Origin: Mucilaginibacter yixingensis
GTDB lineage: Bacteria; Bacteroidota; Bacteroidia; Sphingobacteriales; Sphingobacteriaceae
Direction: 5' to 3'
Length of the DNA stretch: 64,000 bases
Assembly: GCF_041080815.1 (NCBI RefSeq)
Contig: NZ_CP160205.1
Span: 4,526,001 to 4,590,000 of the forward strand
Under the pieces are notes generated by a model. The model was not told where the DNA came from. It made no database searches and worked only from the letters and a program-made list of their open reading frames with translations. Each line of letters starts with the position of its first letter. Within the stretch, counting starts at the first letter, position 1. The translations under genes were made by a program, and so were the position numbers. This document shows positions 15,541 through 25,090 of the stretch, one piece after another.

Positions 15541-17658
15541 TTATGGCAATTTGTTCAACCCTTCAGACCTTACATGCCAGCTGCCATCCTGCGGAAAACC
15601 GGGTGCATTCTCTTTCGGGCCGCCATCCCAGCCTGCTACCATTAAACCCGCCGCCGCCATAAACGCACTGTTGGCAGGTAAATAAGCCGGACAGGTTAAG
15701 GGTTCTTTAGCCCGCTGCACATGTCCGTTCTTTAAAAAATGCGCGCCAAAGGTATCATTACACAAAATATTCACCGCCTTTTCCTGCTCTCCTAGGCGGG
15801 CTGCAGTTAATGCGCCCTTACCCAAACTCCAGCTAATAAAGCTGCGCATACTGCCCCGCTGATAAATATTATCAAACGTATTGGCCATGATTTTTGGATC
15901 AATCATTGGCGTTTGCGGCATATAGCCCAGCGCCATAATCATATCAGATCCACCACCTGATGGTTCAGTCTCAATCTCCAAATACTTGCCGTTGCTTACT
16001 GTCGGGCGCGATAGTTTCTGCAAGATATCATCCCATTTGGCGTCGCGTGGCAGCCCCATACGCACGCGCCAGTCTTGCGCTACTTTAAGGCCATAATACC
16101 ACTGCACCAGCTCAAAAGTTGGATTTTGCGTGGCGTTCTCTTCGGTGTGTTCATTTACTGCTTTTATCGGCGGGCCAAGTACGTACCTGTTGGTCTTCGC
16201 ATCAAAAAAGGCGTAAGAAGCCAAAAACTTAGCCGATTCAAACACCACATCGCTATACTGCTTTAACGTAGCGGTGGTTGGGTTGGCCCGGTAAATCAAC
16301 TCTGCCAGATAAATAGGGTTAGGTTGATTCCAGATGATGAACGGGTTAATACTCCCCGGGCTGGTACGCCCGTCTATCCCAGCCATTTTGGGCCAGCGGG
16401 CGCCGTCAAAACCTTCGCGTTTGGCCTCAGCAATAGCTTTTGGTAAAATCTTTTTATACCAGTTAAAGCTTTTCTCTAACAGATCGGTATGTCCCCACTC
16501 ATAGAATTGGGCGGTGTGCCACCAGTAAACTTCAGAGTTATGTTTGCCATACCAGCTAATGTGCGTTAACCCGGTCTCCTGAGGCGGGAACGAACCGGCG
16601 TAGTTAATCTTTAACAGGTATTGCGAGAGCACAATCCGGCGCTCCAACTCATTGGCCCGCGGGTCTTTGCTGCCAGAAAAATCGGCCACGCCACCTTTCT
16701 GCCAGTAATCGGCCCAACCTTTTATATCGGCTGCTTTTACCGTTGCAAATGTTGGTTCGGGCGCTTTGTTTACAGACGGCATAAACTCGCAAACCAGTTG
16801 CAGGCTATCGCTGCCGGCCGCGTCAAGATGATAGTAGTGTTTACCATCGTTCACCAGCCTGGCTTTACCTTGCCAGTGGATAGACACGTAATAAACCGTG
16901 CCCTCTATACTGCGTTTCAGCAATACGCTATTGGGTGTCTGACTAACAATTGTGGTTTGATGTCTGTCCGGCTTACTCCAATCAAACGGTGGCTTATTTT
17001 TTATAGAAAGATCATAAGCATAAGGAAAGCGAAACGCAGGTGTTAATTTGCCTGACTTTAACAAGGCAGATTTAATACTGAAAGCCACCATGCTGCGCTC
17101 CGGGTGTGATACGGTTTGTACCGATACCGGCTGCCCGTCCAACTCATATTTACTATTAATGAGGCCGCGCCACAAATCAAGCGTCTGATCAACGTTTTTC
17201 ACATTTGCCACATCCAGGGCCTTGCCATCTTCCATCAAGCTAATCTGGCCCAGCGGCACCGGGTGCGGGTTTTGGCGATAGTAATCGCCTGCCTCGCTTT
17301 TCTCCTGGCTGGCATACATAATTTGCCGGCCATGGAAATCAATCGGCTTCATGGCATCTTCCAGCCTCAGGTTTTTGGTATTTGGGAACGAGTGCCAGGC
17401 CCAGGTACACATGGTTTCCAGCGGGATACCGTTTTTGTAGTAATATCCTTCCAGAGATTGCATGCCCGTAACATCAGCCGTATAAGCAAAATCACCATTG
17501 CCGACAGATAGCGGGGCCAGCGGATCGGCTTCCTTTAGCGTAACATTGTGGCGACTGACCAATGCATACCGGTCTATACGCTGTGCAAAGGTTAATGAGG
17601 TGGTACCAGCCAGCAGTCCAAATGCCGCTAACAGCTTGATTTTATGAGAAAATAACAT
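15541..17658 (-). CDS. Secreted (alpha/alpha)6-barrel glycoside hydrolase, GH65/GH95-like
   Basis: A 705-residue protein with a signal peptide (residues 1-25, ending TFAQ), so periplasmic or exported. The N-terminal third is a beta-sandwich (APLSVGNGDFAYTADVTGMQ is typical of the N-domain of six-hairpin glycosidases). The C-terminal half is helical with EVYWWHTAQFYEWGH, GFDGARWPKMAG, NEHTEENATQNPTFELVQWYY and LEIETEPSGGGSDMIMALGYM. GARWP and the acidic segments fit the catalytic barrel of GH65-, GH95- or related families; the exact family and substrate are not certain. It lies downstream of susCD, but a strong terminator separates them, so it may be transcribed at a lower level or from its own promoter. 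It is the only hydrolase of this locus. Confidence 0.7.
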   Translation of the reverse strand: MLFSHKIKLLAAFGLLAGTTSLTFAQRIDRYALVSRHNVTLKEADPLAPLSVGNGDFAYTADVTGMQSLEGYYYKNGIPLETMCTWAWHSFPNTKNLRLEDAMKPIDFHGRQIMYASQEKSEAGDYYRQNPHPVPLGQISLMEDGKALDVANVKNVDQTLDLWRGLINSKYELDGQPVSVQTVSHPERSMVAFSIKSALLKSGKLTPAFRFPYAYDLSIKNKPPFDWSKPDRHQTTIVSQTPNSVLLKRSIEGTVYYVSIHWQGKARLVNDGKHYYHLDAAGSDSLQLVCEFMPSVNKAPEPTFATVKAADIKGWADYWQKGGVADFSGSKDPRANELERRIVLSQYLLKINYAGSFPPQETGLTHISWYGKHNSEVYWWHTAQFYEWGHTDLLEKSFNWYKKILPKAIAEAKREGFDGARWPKMAGIDGRTSPGSINPFIIWNQPNPIYLAELIYRANPTTATLKQYSDVVFESAKFLASYAFFDAKTNRYVLGPPIKAVNEHTEENATQNPTFELVQWYYGLKVAQDWRVRMGLPRDAKWDDILQKLSRPTVSNGKYLEIETEPSGGGSDMIMALGYMPQTPMIDPKIMANTFDNIYQRGSMRSFISWSLGKGALTAARLGEQEKAVNILCNDTFGAHFLKNGHVQRAKEPLTCPAYLPANSAFMAAAGLMVAGWDGGPKENAPGFPQDGSWHVRSEGLNKLP

Positions 17659-17722
17659 ACGTTAAGTTTATAATGAGGCCGAAGCAAGGCTAAGATAATA
17701 CATCTGCCCATACCCATTTGTA

Positions 17723-17757
17723 ACAAAAAGGCGAAGCAACCCGGAGGTTGCTTCGCC
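17723..17757 (-). terminator. Terminator after susD
   Basis: A 12-bp perfect stem (GGCGAAGCAACC / GGTTGCTTCGCC) with a 4-nt loop, followed on the minus strand by CTTTTTG-like U-rich sequence. It lies 26 bp after the susD stop and upstream of the glycoside hydrolase gene, so it should end or attenuate the susCD transcript. Confidence 0.8.
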
Positions 17758-17782
17758 CATATAACTAACGATATGCTATTGA

Positions 17783-19756
17783 TTAATAGCCCGGGTTTTG
17801 ATAGGCCTTTTTCTGATCTGATGACATTGGCGTACCATTAATGGTGGTAGCATCAATCTGGATCTGTGGTATTGGTCTTAACTTGTTGTAGTCTTTAATA
17901 TTAACAGCGTCTTTATTGTAAAGTTTAGTGCGCTCGTAGAAAGTTTCTGTACGTGCCAGATCTTCCCAGCGGTAAAACTCACCGGCCAGCTCGCGGGTAC
18001 GCTCATTCAGCATAAAGTGAATAAAACGTTGAGCATCTGTAGTAGCACTTGGCGGATACTGTTCGCTTGCCGCATTGGTGGTAAACAATGCCGTTGTTGC
18101 CATCAACTGCGGATAGGTATCTGTTACATCGCCAGGTGTACCGCCATCAAACATATATACCTGCGGATTTTTATACTCGCCGGCATGATAGGCAGCGCGC
18201 TGACGTATTTTATTAACGTAAGTCAGGGCGGTGGCATAATCGCCTTTGCGGCCGTAGGCTTCGGCTGCAATCAGATAAGTCTCTGCCAAACGGGCCAGGA
18301 TACCGTTACGTACACCGCGTTCTTCGTTATAGTCGCTGGTTAAACGTACCGGATCGAGCAGTTTGGCCAGGGTTAGGTACTTGTTATTGTTAAAGCCCTG
18401 CAATATAGGGCCTCCGGTGGTGGCCTGGTAATAACGGCAATACACCGTGTAACGGTACTTGGCCAGTTGCGCACTGGTTAGCGGGTTGGTTTTGCTGTTG
18501 GCAATAAACAATGCAGCAGTATCGCCAATGCCAAACTTTAACTGGCCAACCAGCGATGGATTTGGTGCATCTGATGCACTAAACTTAGGCACGCCGGTGT
18601 TGGTATTTGAGTAGAAAACGGTGCGGAAGCTTTTGTAAAAGCGTGAGTCGTTCTTACGATCAAACAGGTCAATAGTATAATCTGACGGACCTAAGCGGCG
18701 GTATGGTCTGCCGTTAAAATTATCGGCATTACGAATCAGACCGGGGATACCAACATCATATTGACAGATATAGTATTCGTGCGTACGGTTACCACTGGTA
18801 CCATCCATGGTCAAGTCTTTAATAAACTGAGCAGCCAGAATAATCTCTTTGCTGGCTTGCGCAGTCTGAAACTTAGCATAATCGCCGCTTGGCGCTGTAC
18901 CGTTCTTACCAATATCAGGAGTAGAAACTTTAGGATAACCCGCCGGGTATACGCCATACCACAAATTCATGTAATCAGGCTCCAGCGCATAATTACCGCC
19001 ATTAATTACCTGGTTAGCGTAATAAATCGTGCTATCCATATCAGTCGGCTGCTGGCCGCGGGCCTCTGTTACTGCACTGCCGCGTGTTAAATACACCTTA
19101 GCCAGAAAATGCTGGGCACACCCTTTGGTAATACGGCCCGCATCTGAATTAGTTGGCGTCAGATTGGCTTCGGCATAACGCATATCGTTAATAACCTGCT
19201 TATAAACATCGGCAACAGATGAGCGTGTAAAATCGGTCTCCTTATTTTTAGCCGAGGTAAGCACCAGCGGTATGCCGCCATATTGCTGCACCATCTGGAA
19301 GTAATAGTAACCACGCAAAAAACGTAATTCGGCCAAACGTTGGGTAATCTGTGCCTGGGTACCTAGTGTTTTAGAAGTGGTACTTTTAAAGCTTGGCAGC
19401 AGCTCCAAACCCAAATTACAACGGCCTATACCCTGGTAATTGTTAGTCCACAGGTTATTAATCAGGCCTTCGCCCGGGTTTAGGGCCGCGCTGAAGCTGT
19501 TGTAAAACTCATAGTTAAATTGGTCGCCCTCTATAAACTCATCCGTACCGAAGTTGAACAAGGCATAAGCCTGCTCGCCCTCAAATTTATAGCGCAGCGG
19601 TGTATAGGCAGAGCGCACCAAATCTTCTAAACCCTGATCTGTATTGTAATAGTCTTGCGTAAGCGAGCTTACCAGCTCCTCCTTCAAAAACTTTTTGCAT
19701 GAGGCTATACTTAAAGCCGTCATAAGCATCATAAAAGGTATGATATATTTTTTCAT
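17783..19756 (-). CDS. SusD/RagB-family outer-membrane glycan-binding lipoprotein
   Basis: A 657-residue protein with a lipoprotein signal (lipobox ending at C20, SIASCKK). SusD features follow: Q.Y(Y)..DQGLEDLV..AY near the N-terminus, TPR-like helices (AELRFLRGYYYFQMVQQYGGIPL at about 140-165), and the C-terminal RNGILARLAETYLIAAEAYGRKGDY and NERTRELAGEFYRWEDLART segments. SusD proteins cap a SusC TonB-dependent transporter and bind oligosaccharides at the cell surface. It lies 34 bp downstream of susC on the same strand. The glycan is unknown; the adjacent hydrolase suggests an alpha-linked or disaccharide-type substrate, which is only inference. Confidence 0.95.
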   Translation of the reverse strand: MKKYIIPFMMLMTALSIASCKKFLKEELVSSLTQDYYNTDQGLEDLVRSAYTPLRYKFEGEQAYALFNFGTDEFIEGDQFNYEFYNSFSAALNPGEGLINNLWTNNYQGIGRCNLGLELLPSFKSTTSKTLGTQAQITQRLAELRFLRGYYYFQMVQQYGGIPLVLTSAKNKETDFTRSSVADVYKQVINDMRYAEANLTPTNSDAGRITKGCAQHFLAKVYLTRGSAVTEARGQQPTDMDSTIYYANQVINGGNYALEPDYMNLWYGVYPAGYPKVSTPDIGKNGTAPSGDYAKFQTAQASKEIILAAQFIKDLTMDGTSGNRTHEYYICQYDVGIPGLIRNADNFNGRPYRRLGPSDYTIDLFDRKNDSRFYKSFRTVFYSNTNTGVPKFSASDAPNPSLVGQLKFGIGDTAALFIANSKTNPLTSAQLAKYRYTVYCRYYQATTGGPILQGFNNNKYLTLAKLLDPVRLTSDYNEERGVRNGILARLAETYLIAAEAYGRKGDYATALTYVNKIRQRAAYHAGEYKNPQVYMFDGGTPGDVTDTYPQLMATTALFTTNAASEQYPPSATTDAQRFIHFMLNERTRELAGEFYRWEDLARTETFYERTKLYNKDAVNIKDYNKLRPIPQIQIDATTINGTPMSSDQKKAYQNPGY

Positions 19757-19790
19757 TTCAATTTTGCTTTAAAATGATTCCTTTATTCTG

Positions 19791-22700
19791 TTAAAATCCG
19801 GCTCTTACACCCAACACTAAACTACGGTAGCTGTAACCCGACGGGCCCGGACTGGTAGTACTGCTTGATGGATATGAACGGGTATACTGCACACTTTCCG
19901 GATCATACAGCTTGTATTTGCTGAACAGGAAAGGGTTTACCGCGTTTACAGATACCGACAGCGAGCGCATTTTTATCTTGCTGATCCATTTGGCCGGGAT
20001 CTGGTAAGACAACAATATGTTTCTTACGCGGGTAAATGAACCATCCTCAAAGCTGTTAGCCTGCCAGTAAAGCGGGATATCGCTGGTTACGTTTGGCTGC
20101 GGATAATCATTTGACGGGTTGGTAGGTGTCCAGTAATTAACTTTGAGCGATTGGTAACGGCCAACCAGCGACGGGCGCGGTGTACGCACTAAACCGCCAT
20201 GGCTCACATACAGGTAAGCTGATAGCTCCAGGCCTTTATAAGAAAAGGCGGTGCGGAAACTACCGGTCCATTTTGGATCTGGCGAACCCAGCACAACTTT
20301 ATCAGCCTCGGTAATTTGTTTATCGCCATTGGTATCCTGTACCCTTATTCTGCCCGGTTGCAAAGCGCTATTGGTTTTATTAGCCGGGATAGACCAGTAA
20401 TAATCATATAAAATACCACCCGGCTGCGCATCGCTCAGCTGGAAGATGCCTTGTTTTACATAATCATAATAAACCCTTACCGGACCGCCAATAAACCACT
20501 GGCTGGAAATGTTATTGTTACCGGTGCCATCAATCTCAACAATGGCCTCTTTGTTTTTAGAGAAAACAAAATCGGTTGTCCATTTAAAGCCGCCTTTGTC
20601 ATAGTTTACAGTAGAAAGATCTACCTCAAAACCACGGTTACGTACCTTACCTAAATTAACCAGCAGGGTAGAATAGCCCGAAGCATCAGGCAGTTTTTGC
20701 GGCTGAATTTCGTTCGACATCGACTCATAAACATCAATCATACCAGAGATCCGGCCATGCAGAAAGCCAAAGTCAACACCCACGTTTTTGGTGGTGGTTT
20801 TCTCCCATGAAAGATCGGGCAATGGTAAGCCAGAAGGATAATAGCCCTGTGCAAAGTTGTTAGCCCAGTTATAATAGCTGATGCTCAGCACGCCAGCAGT
20901 AAAATAAGGAGGGATGCTGGCATTACCCACAGAACCAATACCACCGCGAAGCTTTAACTGATCTATCCATGGTTTATCTTTCAGGAAGTTCTCCTGATCC
21001 AGGCGCCAGGCCACAGACCCTGATGGGAAGAATTTCCATTTATTATTCTCAGACAGTACAGATGACCCGTCTGAACGTCCGGATACGGTAAGGATATACT
21101 TACTGTCATAGCTATAAATAGCCCTGCCCAAAAATGATGCTTGCTGAGATTGAGCAAAGGCGCCTTTATAAACTACCGTACTTGTAGAGTTGTATTGCAA
21201 TGAATACCATTTCTGGCTCTCATAAGTAAGGCCGGTGGCAGATGCGTTGGTACTGTCTGCACGGTTCTTAATCATCTCCTGCACCGCGGTAAGCGAGATA
21301 TTATGCTTTTTAGCGATGGTGGTGCTGTATGATAATTGGTTTTGCAATGTCCAGCTCAGGTTATTTACTATAGCCAGCGATGCGTTTGCCGGGTTACCCT
21401 GCCTTGATGATGAAATAGCACCTGCAAAGTTACCGGTCTTCCTACCCAGCACGTCGGCACCGAAAGTAGTTTTAAACGATAGTCCCTTTGCTATGTTAAC
21501 CTGTGCAAAAACATTGGCCAGCAAGTGGTTGGTACGCACCTCTGCAATAATGCTGTTTACGTCATTCAAAGGGTTGATGATGTTACTATCGTTACCTGGA
21601 TAAATAAGAAAGTTACCGTTGGCATCTGTTGGTGTTGCCAATGGCAGCTGACCGGCCACACCGCCATAAACATCCGATCCCTGGTTTTGTATGTTGCTGC
21701 TGAAGTTAATGGTAGAACCCGCAGTTAAAAACTTGGTTGGGCTAAAAGTATTGCTGTTTGAGATGCTGTAGCGGGTGTAATCCTGCCCCGGGATGATACC
21801 TTTTTGCTTGTAAAAGCCCATTGACAGGGTGCTGCTAAACTTTTCAGAACCGCCGGTTAACGACAGGTTGTGGTTTTGTGTAACACCGGTTTGCAGGCCG
21901 TACTTCATCCAGTCAAAACTGGTAACTTTTGATGGATCATACACAGCTACCTCGTTCAGTACCGGATAACCCAAGCTGGTTAACAATGCTTTTTCCTGAG
22001 CGGTAGTAGGACGCTTTAATGCATTGAGCGTTGGGTTTAAAGGGTTACTTACATCATAGCTGGAAAAAGTATAACCAGCCATTACCCGGCTTACCATACC
22101 CGGGTCTTGTTTAAATAACTGAAAGTCTGAAAGCGGATCAGGGAAGTATTGCTGTGAACCGCTGGTGCTGCTCAGACCAGAGTTATATGATTTTGCCCCA
22201 ATGTAGGCATCGCGTTTAAACTGGGCATATTCCGGGCCGTCAAACACATCTAACTTACGCAGAATGTTATCGGCAGATGTGCTTCCGCTGTAATCAACGG
22301 TTACTTTACCGGTTTTACCTTTTTTGGTAGTTACCTGTATAACGCCGTTGGCACCGCGCGAACCGTAGATGGCCGTTGCAGCTGCATCCTTCTGCACGTC
22401 GATTGACTCGATATCCAGCGGGTTAATGTCATCAATACCATATGATACCGGGATACCATCTACCACAAATAACGGCTCGTTACTTGCGCGCAGTGAGCGG
22501 TTACCCCTGATGCGGATACTTGAACCAGAACCCGGTTTGAATGATGATGCCTGCGATACCAGGCCCGGTACCTGTCCCTGCAGGGCGGTACTCAGGTTGG
22601 TGGTAGGCGTTTTGTTCATATCGGCCACGTTAACCGATGCAATGGCGCTGGACACGTCGCCCCTGCGCTGGGTACCGTAACCAATAACCACCACCTCGTT

Positions 22701-23327
22701 CAGTGTTTTAGGCTGTTCTTTCAACTGAATGCTGAACATGGTTTTGTTACCCACTTCAATCTCTTGCGAGGTATAGCCGATGAATGAGATCACCAGCACG
22801 GCGTTGGTTTTATCAGACGGGATGGTGAGCGAAAACTTACCGTTAATATCAGTCTGCGTGCCCACAGTTGAGCCTTTTATCAACACCGTTACCCCTGGCA
22901 ACGGTTGGCCTTTCTCGTCAACCACCTGGCCCTTTATACCCACGGCTTTGGCCATATTGTCTTTTGCTGAGATGATGACCAGGTTATCTGCATTAAGCTG
23001 ATAAGTGAGGTTGGTGTTTTTCAGCAGATCGTCCAATACATTGTTTATGGTAGCATTGGTACTGGCAATGTTCACCACCTTAGACGCATTGGCAATCAGG
23101 TTATCGTTATATAAAAAATGAAAGTCTGACTTTTTCTCAATCTCTTTGAGCGCCTTTTTTATCGTAACGTTCTGAACATTGAGATTGATTTTACTCTGGC
23201 CGAATCCCTTCGAGAAAGACTGATAAGAAGAAATGAGGATCAGAATAAGTATAAATTTTGACATGAGCAGAACTTTTAAAAGCTGTTCCGTCCGCACAGA
23301 ATGTATGCGGCAAACGTATTTTTTCAT
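19791..23327 (-). CDS. SusC/RagA-family TonB-dependent outer-membrane transporter with STN signalling domain
   Basis: An 1178-residue protein. The long charged N-terminus before a hydrophobic segment (MSKFILILILISSYQSF) is usual for SusC proteins of this group, so ATG 23327 is kept. Domains in order: STN (about 45-120, KINLNVQNVTIKKALKEIE), carboxypeptidase-regulatory-like (about 130-215, GQVVDEKGQPLPGVTVLIKG), TonB plug (about 215-335, NEVVVIGYGTQRRGDVSSAIASV, then IRGNRSL and YGSRGANGVI), and a 22-strand barrel ending VLGVRAGF. The STN domain marks a transporter that signals to a FecR anti-sigma factor; the fecR-like gene is just upstream. It imports oligosaccharides together with SusD. Confidence 0.96.
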   Translation of the reverse strand: MKKYVCRIHSVRTEQLLKVLLMSKFILILILISSYQSFSKGFGQSKINLNVQNVTIKKALKEIEKKSDFHFLYNDNLIANASKVVNIASTNATINNVLDDLLKNTNLTYQLNADNLVIISAKDNMAKAVGIKGQVVDEKGQPLPGVTVLIKGSTVGTQTDINGKFSLTIPSDKTNAVLVISFIGYTSQEIEVGNKTMFSIQLKEQPKTLNEVVVIGYGTQRRGDVSSAIASVNVADMNKTPTTNLSTALQGQVPGLVSQASSFKPGSGSSIRIRGNRSLRASNEPLFVVDGIPVSYGIDDINPLDIESIDVQKDAAATAIYGSRGANGVIQVTTKKGKTGKVTVDYSGSTSADNILRKLDVFDGPEYAQFKRDAYIGAKSYNSGLSSTSGSQQYFPDPLSDFQLFKQDPGMVSRVMAGYTFSSYDVSNPLNPTLNALKRPTTAQEKALLTSLGYPVLNEVAVYDPSKVTSFDWMKYGLQTGVTQNHNLSLTGGSEKFSSTLSMGFYKQKGIIPGQDYTRYSISNSNTFSPTKFLTAGSTINFSSNIQNQGSDVYGGVAGQLPLATPTDANGNFLIYPGNDSNIINPLNDVNSIIAEVRTNHLLANVFAQVNIAKGLSFKTTFGADVLGRKTGNFAGAISSSRQGNPANASLAIVNNLSWTLQNQLSYSTTIAKKHNISLTAVQEMIKNRADSTNASATGLTYESQKWYSLQYNSTSTVVYKGAFAQSQQASFLGRAIYSYDSKYILTVSGRSDGSSVLSENNKWKFFPSGSVAWRLDQENFLKDKPWIDQLKLRGGIGSVGNASIPPYFTAGVLSISYYNWANNFAQGYYPSGLPLPDLSWEKTTTKNVGVDFGFLHGRISGMIDVYESMSNEIQPQKLPDASGYSTLLVNLGKVRNRGFEVDLSTVNYDKGGFKWTTDFVFSKNKEAIVEIDGTGNNNISSQWFIGGPVRVYYDYVKQGIFQLSDAQPGGILYDYYWSIPANKTNSALQPGRIRVQDTNGDKQITEADKVVLGSPDPKWTGSFRTAFSYKGLELSAYLYVSHGGLVRTPRPSLVGRYQSLKVNYWTPTNPSNDYPQPNVTSDIPLYWQANSFEDGSFTRVRNILLSYQIPAKWISKIKMRSLSVSVNAVNPFLFSKYKLYDPESVQYTRSYPSSSTTSPGPSGYSYRSLVLGVRAGF

Positions 23328-23530
23328 AATTTAGCATTAAGGTTCTTAACTATTTGGTTTCTTGTGGAATAGTACTATTAGTTAACTATCGGTAATGAGG
23401 ACGGGGAGTGTTGGCGCACTTCTCGTTCTTTTTTTGAGTGGGATGTAAACTTATTTCACCATAGGCAATCCTTCGTAATTTTACGTTAATAATTGGTTAT
23501 AATGAGCACGGCCAAGCGACCGGTTGGTTC

Positions 23531-24613
23531 CTAGTAAATCTCAATCTGATTACCTTCTGTTTTATACCTGAAACCCACGGCCACCTGCAATTCTTTCATG
23601 GCTTCTTCAACGGTTTCATTCTTAAACTTTCCGGTAAACTTCAGTTTTTTGATATCATCGTTCCTGAAACTGATGTTAACATGGTATCTATGTTCCATCA
23701 TTTCGGCTATGTCGCCAAAATCAGTATTGTCAAAATCAATGGCCGATTTCATCCACAGCACTTCGCTGGGTAGTCCATCTACCTCATATTCATGAATCTT
23801 TTTCAACTCAACCGAGGCAAAATCCAGATTTGCTGAAGCGGTGTCTTTTGCCGCAACAGGCAAAGCTGACGCATTGTTCATGGTAAATTTTTCTGCCGGG
23901 TGCAGAATATATTTCCGATCTGGATTATTCAATAAAGAAAGTTCGATACGACCGCGCACCAGCGTAGCCTCAGAGCGGTTATCTTTCTCATAAGACCGCA
24001 CGTTAAACGCCGTGCCCAGTACGGTAATTTTAAACTTACCGGTGGTAACCGTGAAAGGATGAGCGGGATCTTTCACCACGTCAAAATATGCCTCGCCAGA
24101 CAGTTTTACTTCGCGGCAATGGTTATCGGGGTTGTTGGCATAGGTAATCTTACTGCCAGAGTTAAGCCATACGTCGCTGCCATCGGGCAGGGTAATTTTG
24201 CTTACACCCGTTTGTGGTGCCACTACAGCGGTTACGCCCTGATTTTGCCGGGCTTCGCGCACCATGTAAACCAGGCCCACCACCAATGCCAGCACTGCGG
24301 CGTAAGGTAAAAAGCGCAATAATGATTTGATGCGAGAGTGTTTTAGCACAGCTTCAGGCTGCTCCTCATCTGTTTCATCAGGTTTAATCTCATCGGCCAT
24401 ATCCAGGCGGGTTTCAAAGGCGTCCCACTTGTTTTCCAATTCGGCATCGGTGTCATCTGCCGGAGGCGATGTTTTTTCCCAAAGGTTTTCCAAGGCGTCC
24501 ATCGGCACGTCTGAACCATAAATGCGCATAAACTGCTCCAGCTCGCGCAGCTCCTCTGCGGTAGCCTCGCCGGACAATTTTTTGGCAATTAATATCCAGA
24601 TGTGTCTGATCAT
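23531..24613 (-). CDS. FecR-family anti-sigma factor
   Basis: A 360-residue protein. An N-terminal cytoplasmic segment (ATAEELRELEQF) should contact the sigma factor. One membrane helix lies at about 100-118 (FLPYAAVLALVVGLVYMV), then a periplasmic FecR domain (TGVSKITLPDGSDVWLNSGSKI, LSGEAYFDVVKD, TVLGTAFNVRSY), and a C-terminal DUF4974/STN-like domain ending FRYKTEGNQIEIY. It would receive the substrate signal from the STN domain of the SusC protein and release the ECF sigma factor. Its usual partner gene is not immediately upstream: an opposite-strand ArsR/AHSA1 pair lies between it and the sigma gene. Confidence 0.94.
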   Translation of the reverse strand: MIRHIWILIAKKLSGEATAEELRELEQFMRIYGSDVPMDALENLWEKTSPPADDTDAELENKWDAFETRLDMADEIKPDETDEEQPEAVLKHSRIKSLLRFLPYAAVLALVVGLVYMVREARQNQGVTAVVAPQTGVSKITLPDGSDVWLNSGSKITYANNPDNHCREVKLSGEAYFDVVKDPAHPFTVTTGKFKITVLGTAFNVRSYEKDNRSEATLVRGRIELSLLNNPDRKYILHPAEKFTMNNASALPVAAKDTASANLDFASVELKKIHEYEVDGLPSEVLWMKSAIDFDNTDFGDIAEMMEHRYHVNISFRNDDIKKLKFTGKFKNETVEEAMKELQVAVGFRYKTEGNQIEIY

Positions 24614-24690
24614 AGCAATGGTCTCTCTCTATAAAGACGCGGTTTTACAACTTTACCCCAGTATCGTTATTAAAAAAATTTGAACTTTTA

Positions 24691-24721
24691 TTTGCGCAAC
24701 CAGTTGGTTGCATTATATTTG
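24691..24721 (+). promoter_or_regulatory. Bacteroidetes-type promoter of the ArsR/AHSA1 pair
   Basis: A -33 TTTG (24691-24694) and a -7 TATATTTG (24714-24721) are separated by 19 bp, matching the TTTG-N19-TAnnTTTG consensus of Bacteroidetes housekeeping promoters. Transcription would begin near 24726-24728, about 20 nt before the ArsR start. Two inverted repeats overlap the spacer and the start region. Confidence 0.75.
24696..24711. promoter_or_regulatory. Operator candidate 1 (7-bp arms) between the -33 and -7 boxes
   Basis: GCAACCA-GT-TGGTTGC is a perfect inverted repeat lying fully inside the promoter spacer. It shares the GCAAC core with the second inverted repeat 5 bp downstream, which suggests two binding sites for one dimeric repressor, most simply the ArsR-type product itself. 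Confidence 0.6.
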
Positions 24722-24740
24722 CAACCATACAGTTGCAAAT
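24717..24740. promoter_or_regulatory. Operator candidate 2 (9-bp arms) covering the -7 box and start site
   Basis: ATTTGCAAC (24717-24725) and GTTGCAAAT (24732-24740) form a perfect inverted repeat with a 6-bp spacer. It overlaps the -7 box and the expected transcription start, so binding would block RNA polymerase. Confidence 0.65.
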
Positions 24741-24746
24741 TAAAAA

Positions 24747-25052
24747 ATGAGAAGAGACGTTTTTCAGGCCATTGCAGATCCTACCCGTCGCGCCATTTTA
24801 GCCCTGCTGGCGTTGCAGGCTATGACGCCCAACGCCCTGGCTGCCCATTTTGAGAGCAGCCGACAAGCGGTATCAAAGCATATCAAAGTGTTGACCGAGT
24901 GTGAGGTGGTAGTGCAAAAACAATCGGGCCGGGAGATCTATTATCATTTCAACCCTAAGAAGATGAAAGAAATTGACCTGTGGCTGGAGCGTTTCCGCAA
25001 ATTGTGGGAAGACCGCTTTGACCAGTTAGACGATTTGTTGAAAGACTTATAA
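24747..25052 (+). CDS. ArsR-family winged-helix transcriptional regulator
   Basis: A 101-residue protein covering one winged helix: FQAIADPTRRAILALLALQAM (helices 1-2), NALAAHFESSRQAVSKHIKVLTECEVV (recognition helix at about 38-60), and the wing QKQSGREIYYHFNP. It lacks the ELCVC metal site, so it is not an arsenic or heavy-metal sensor; it belongs to the group paired with AHSA1/SRPBCC proteins. ATG 24747 follows two operator-like palindromes at a Bacteroidetes promoter, so autorepression is likely (inference). It is co-transcribed with the AHSA1-domain gene 38 bp downstream and runs against the flanking fecR and sigma genes. Confidence 0.93.
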   Translation: MRRDVFQAIADPTRRAILALLALQAMTPNALAAHFESSRQAVSKHIKVLTECEVVVQKQSGREIYYHFNPKKMKEIDLWLERFRKLWEDRFDQLDDLLKDL

Positions 25053-25090
25053 TCACCATAAAATCATACCAAAAGATAATCACTACCATT

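Noticed and set aside
24747..25052. Arsenic-responsive repressor
   Set aside because: The metal-binding ELCVC motif is absent and the partner gene is an AHSA1-type protein, not an arsenic transporter or reductase.
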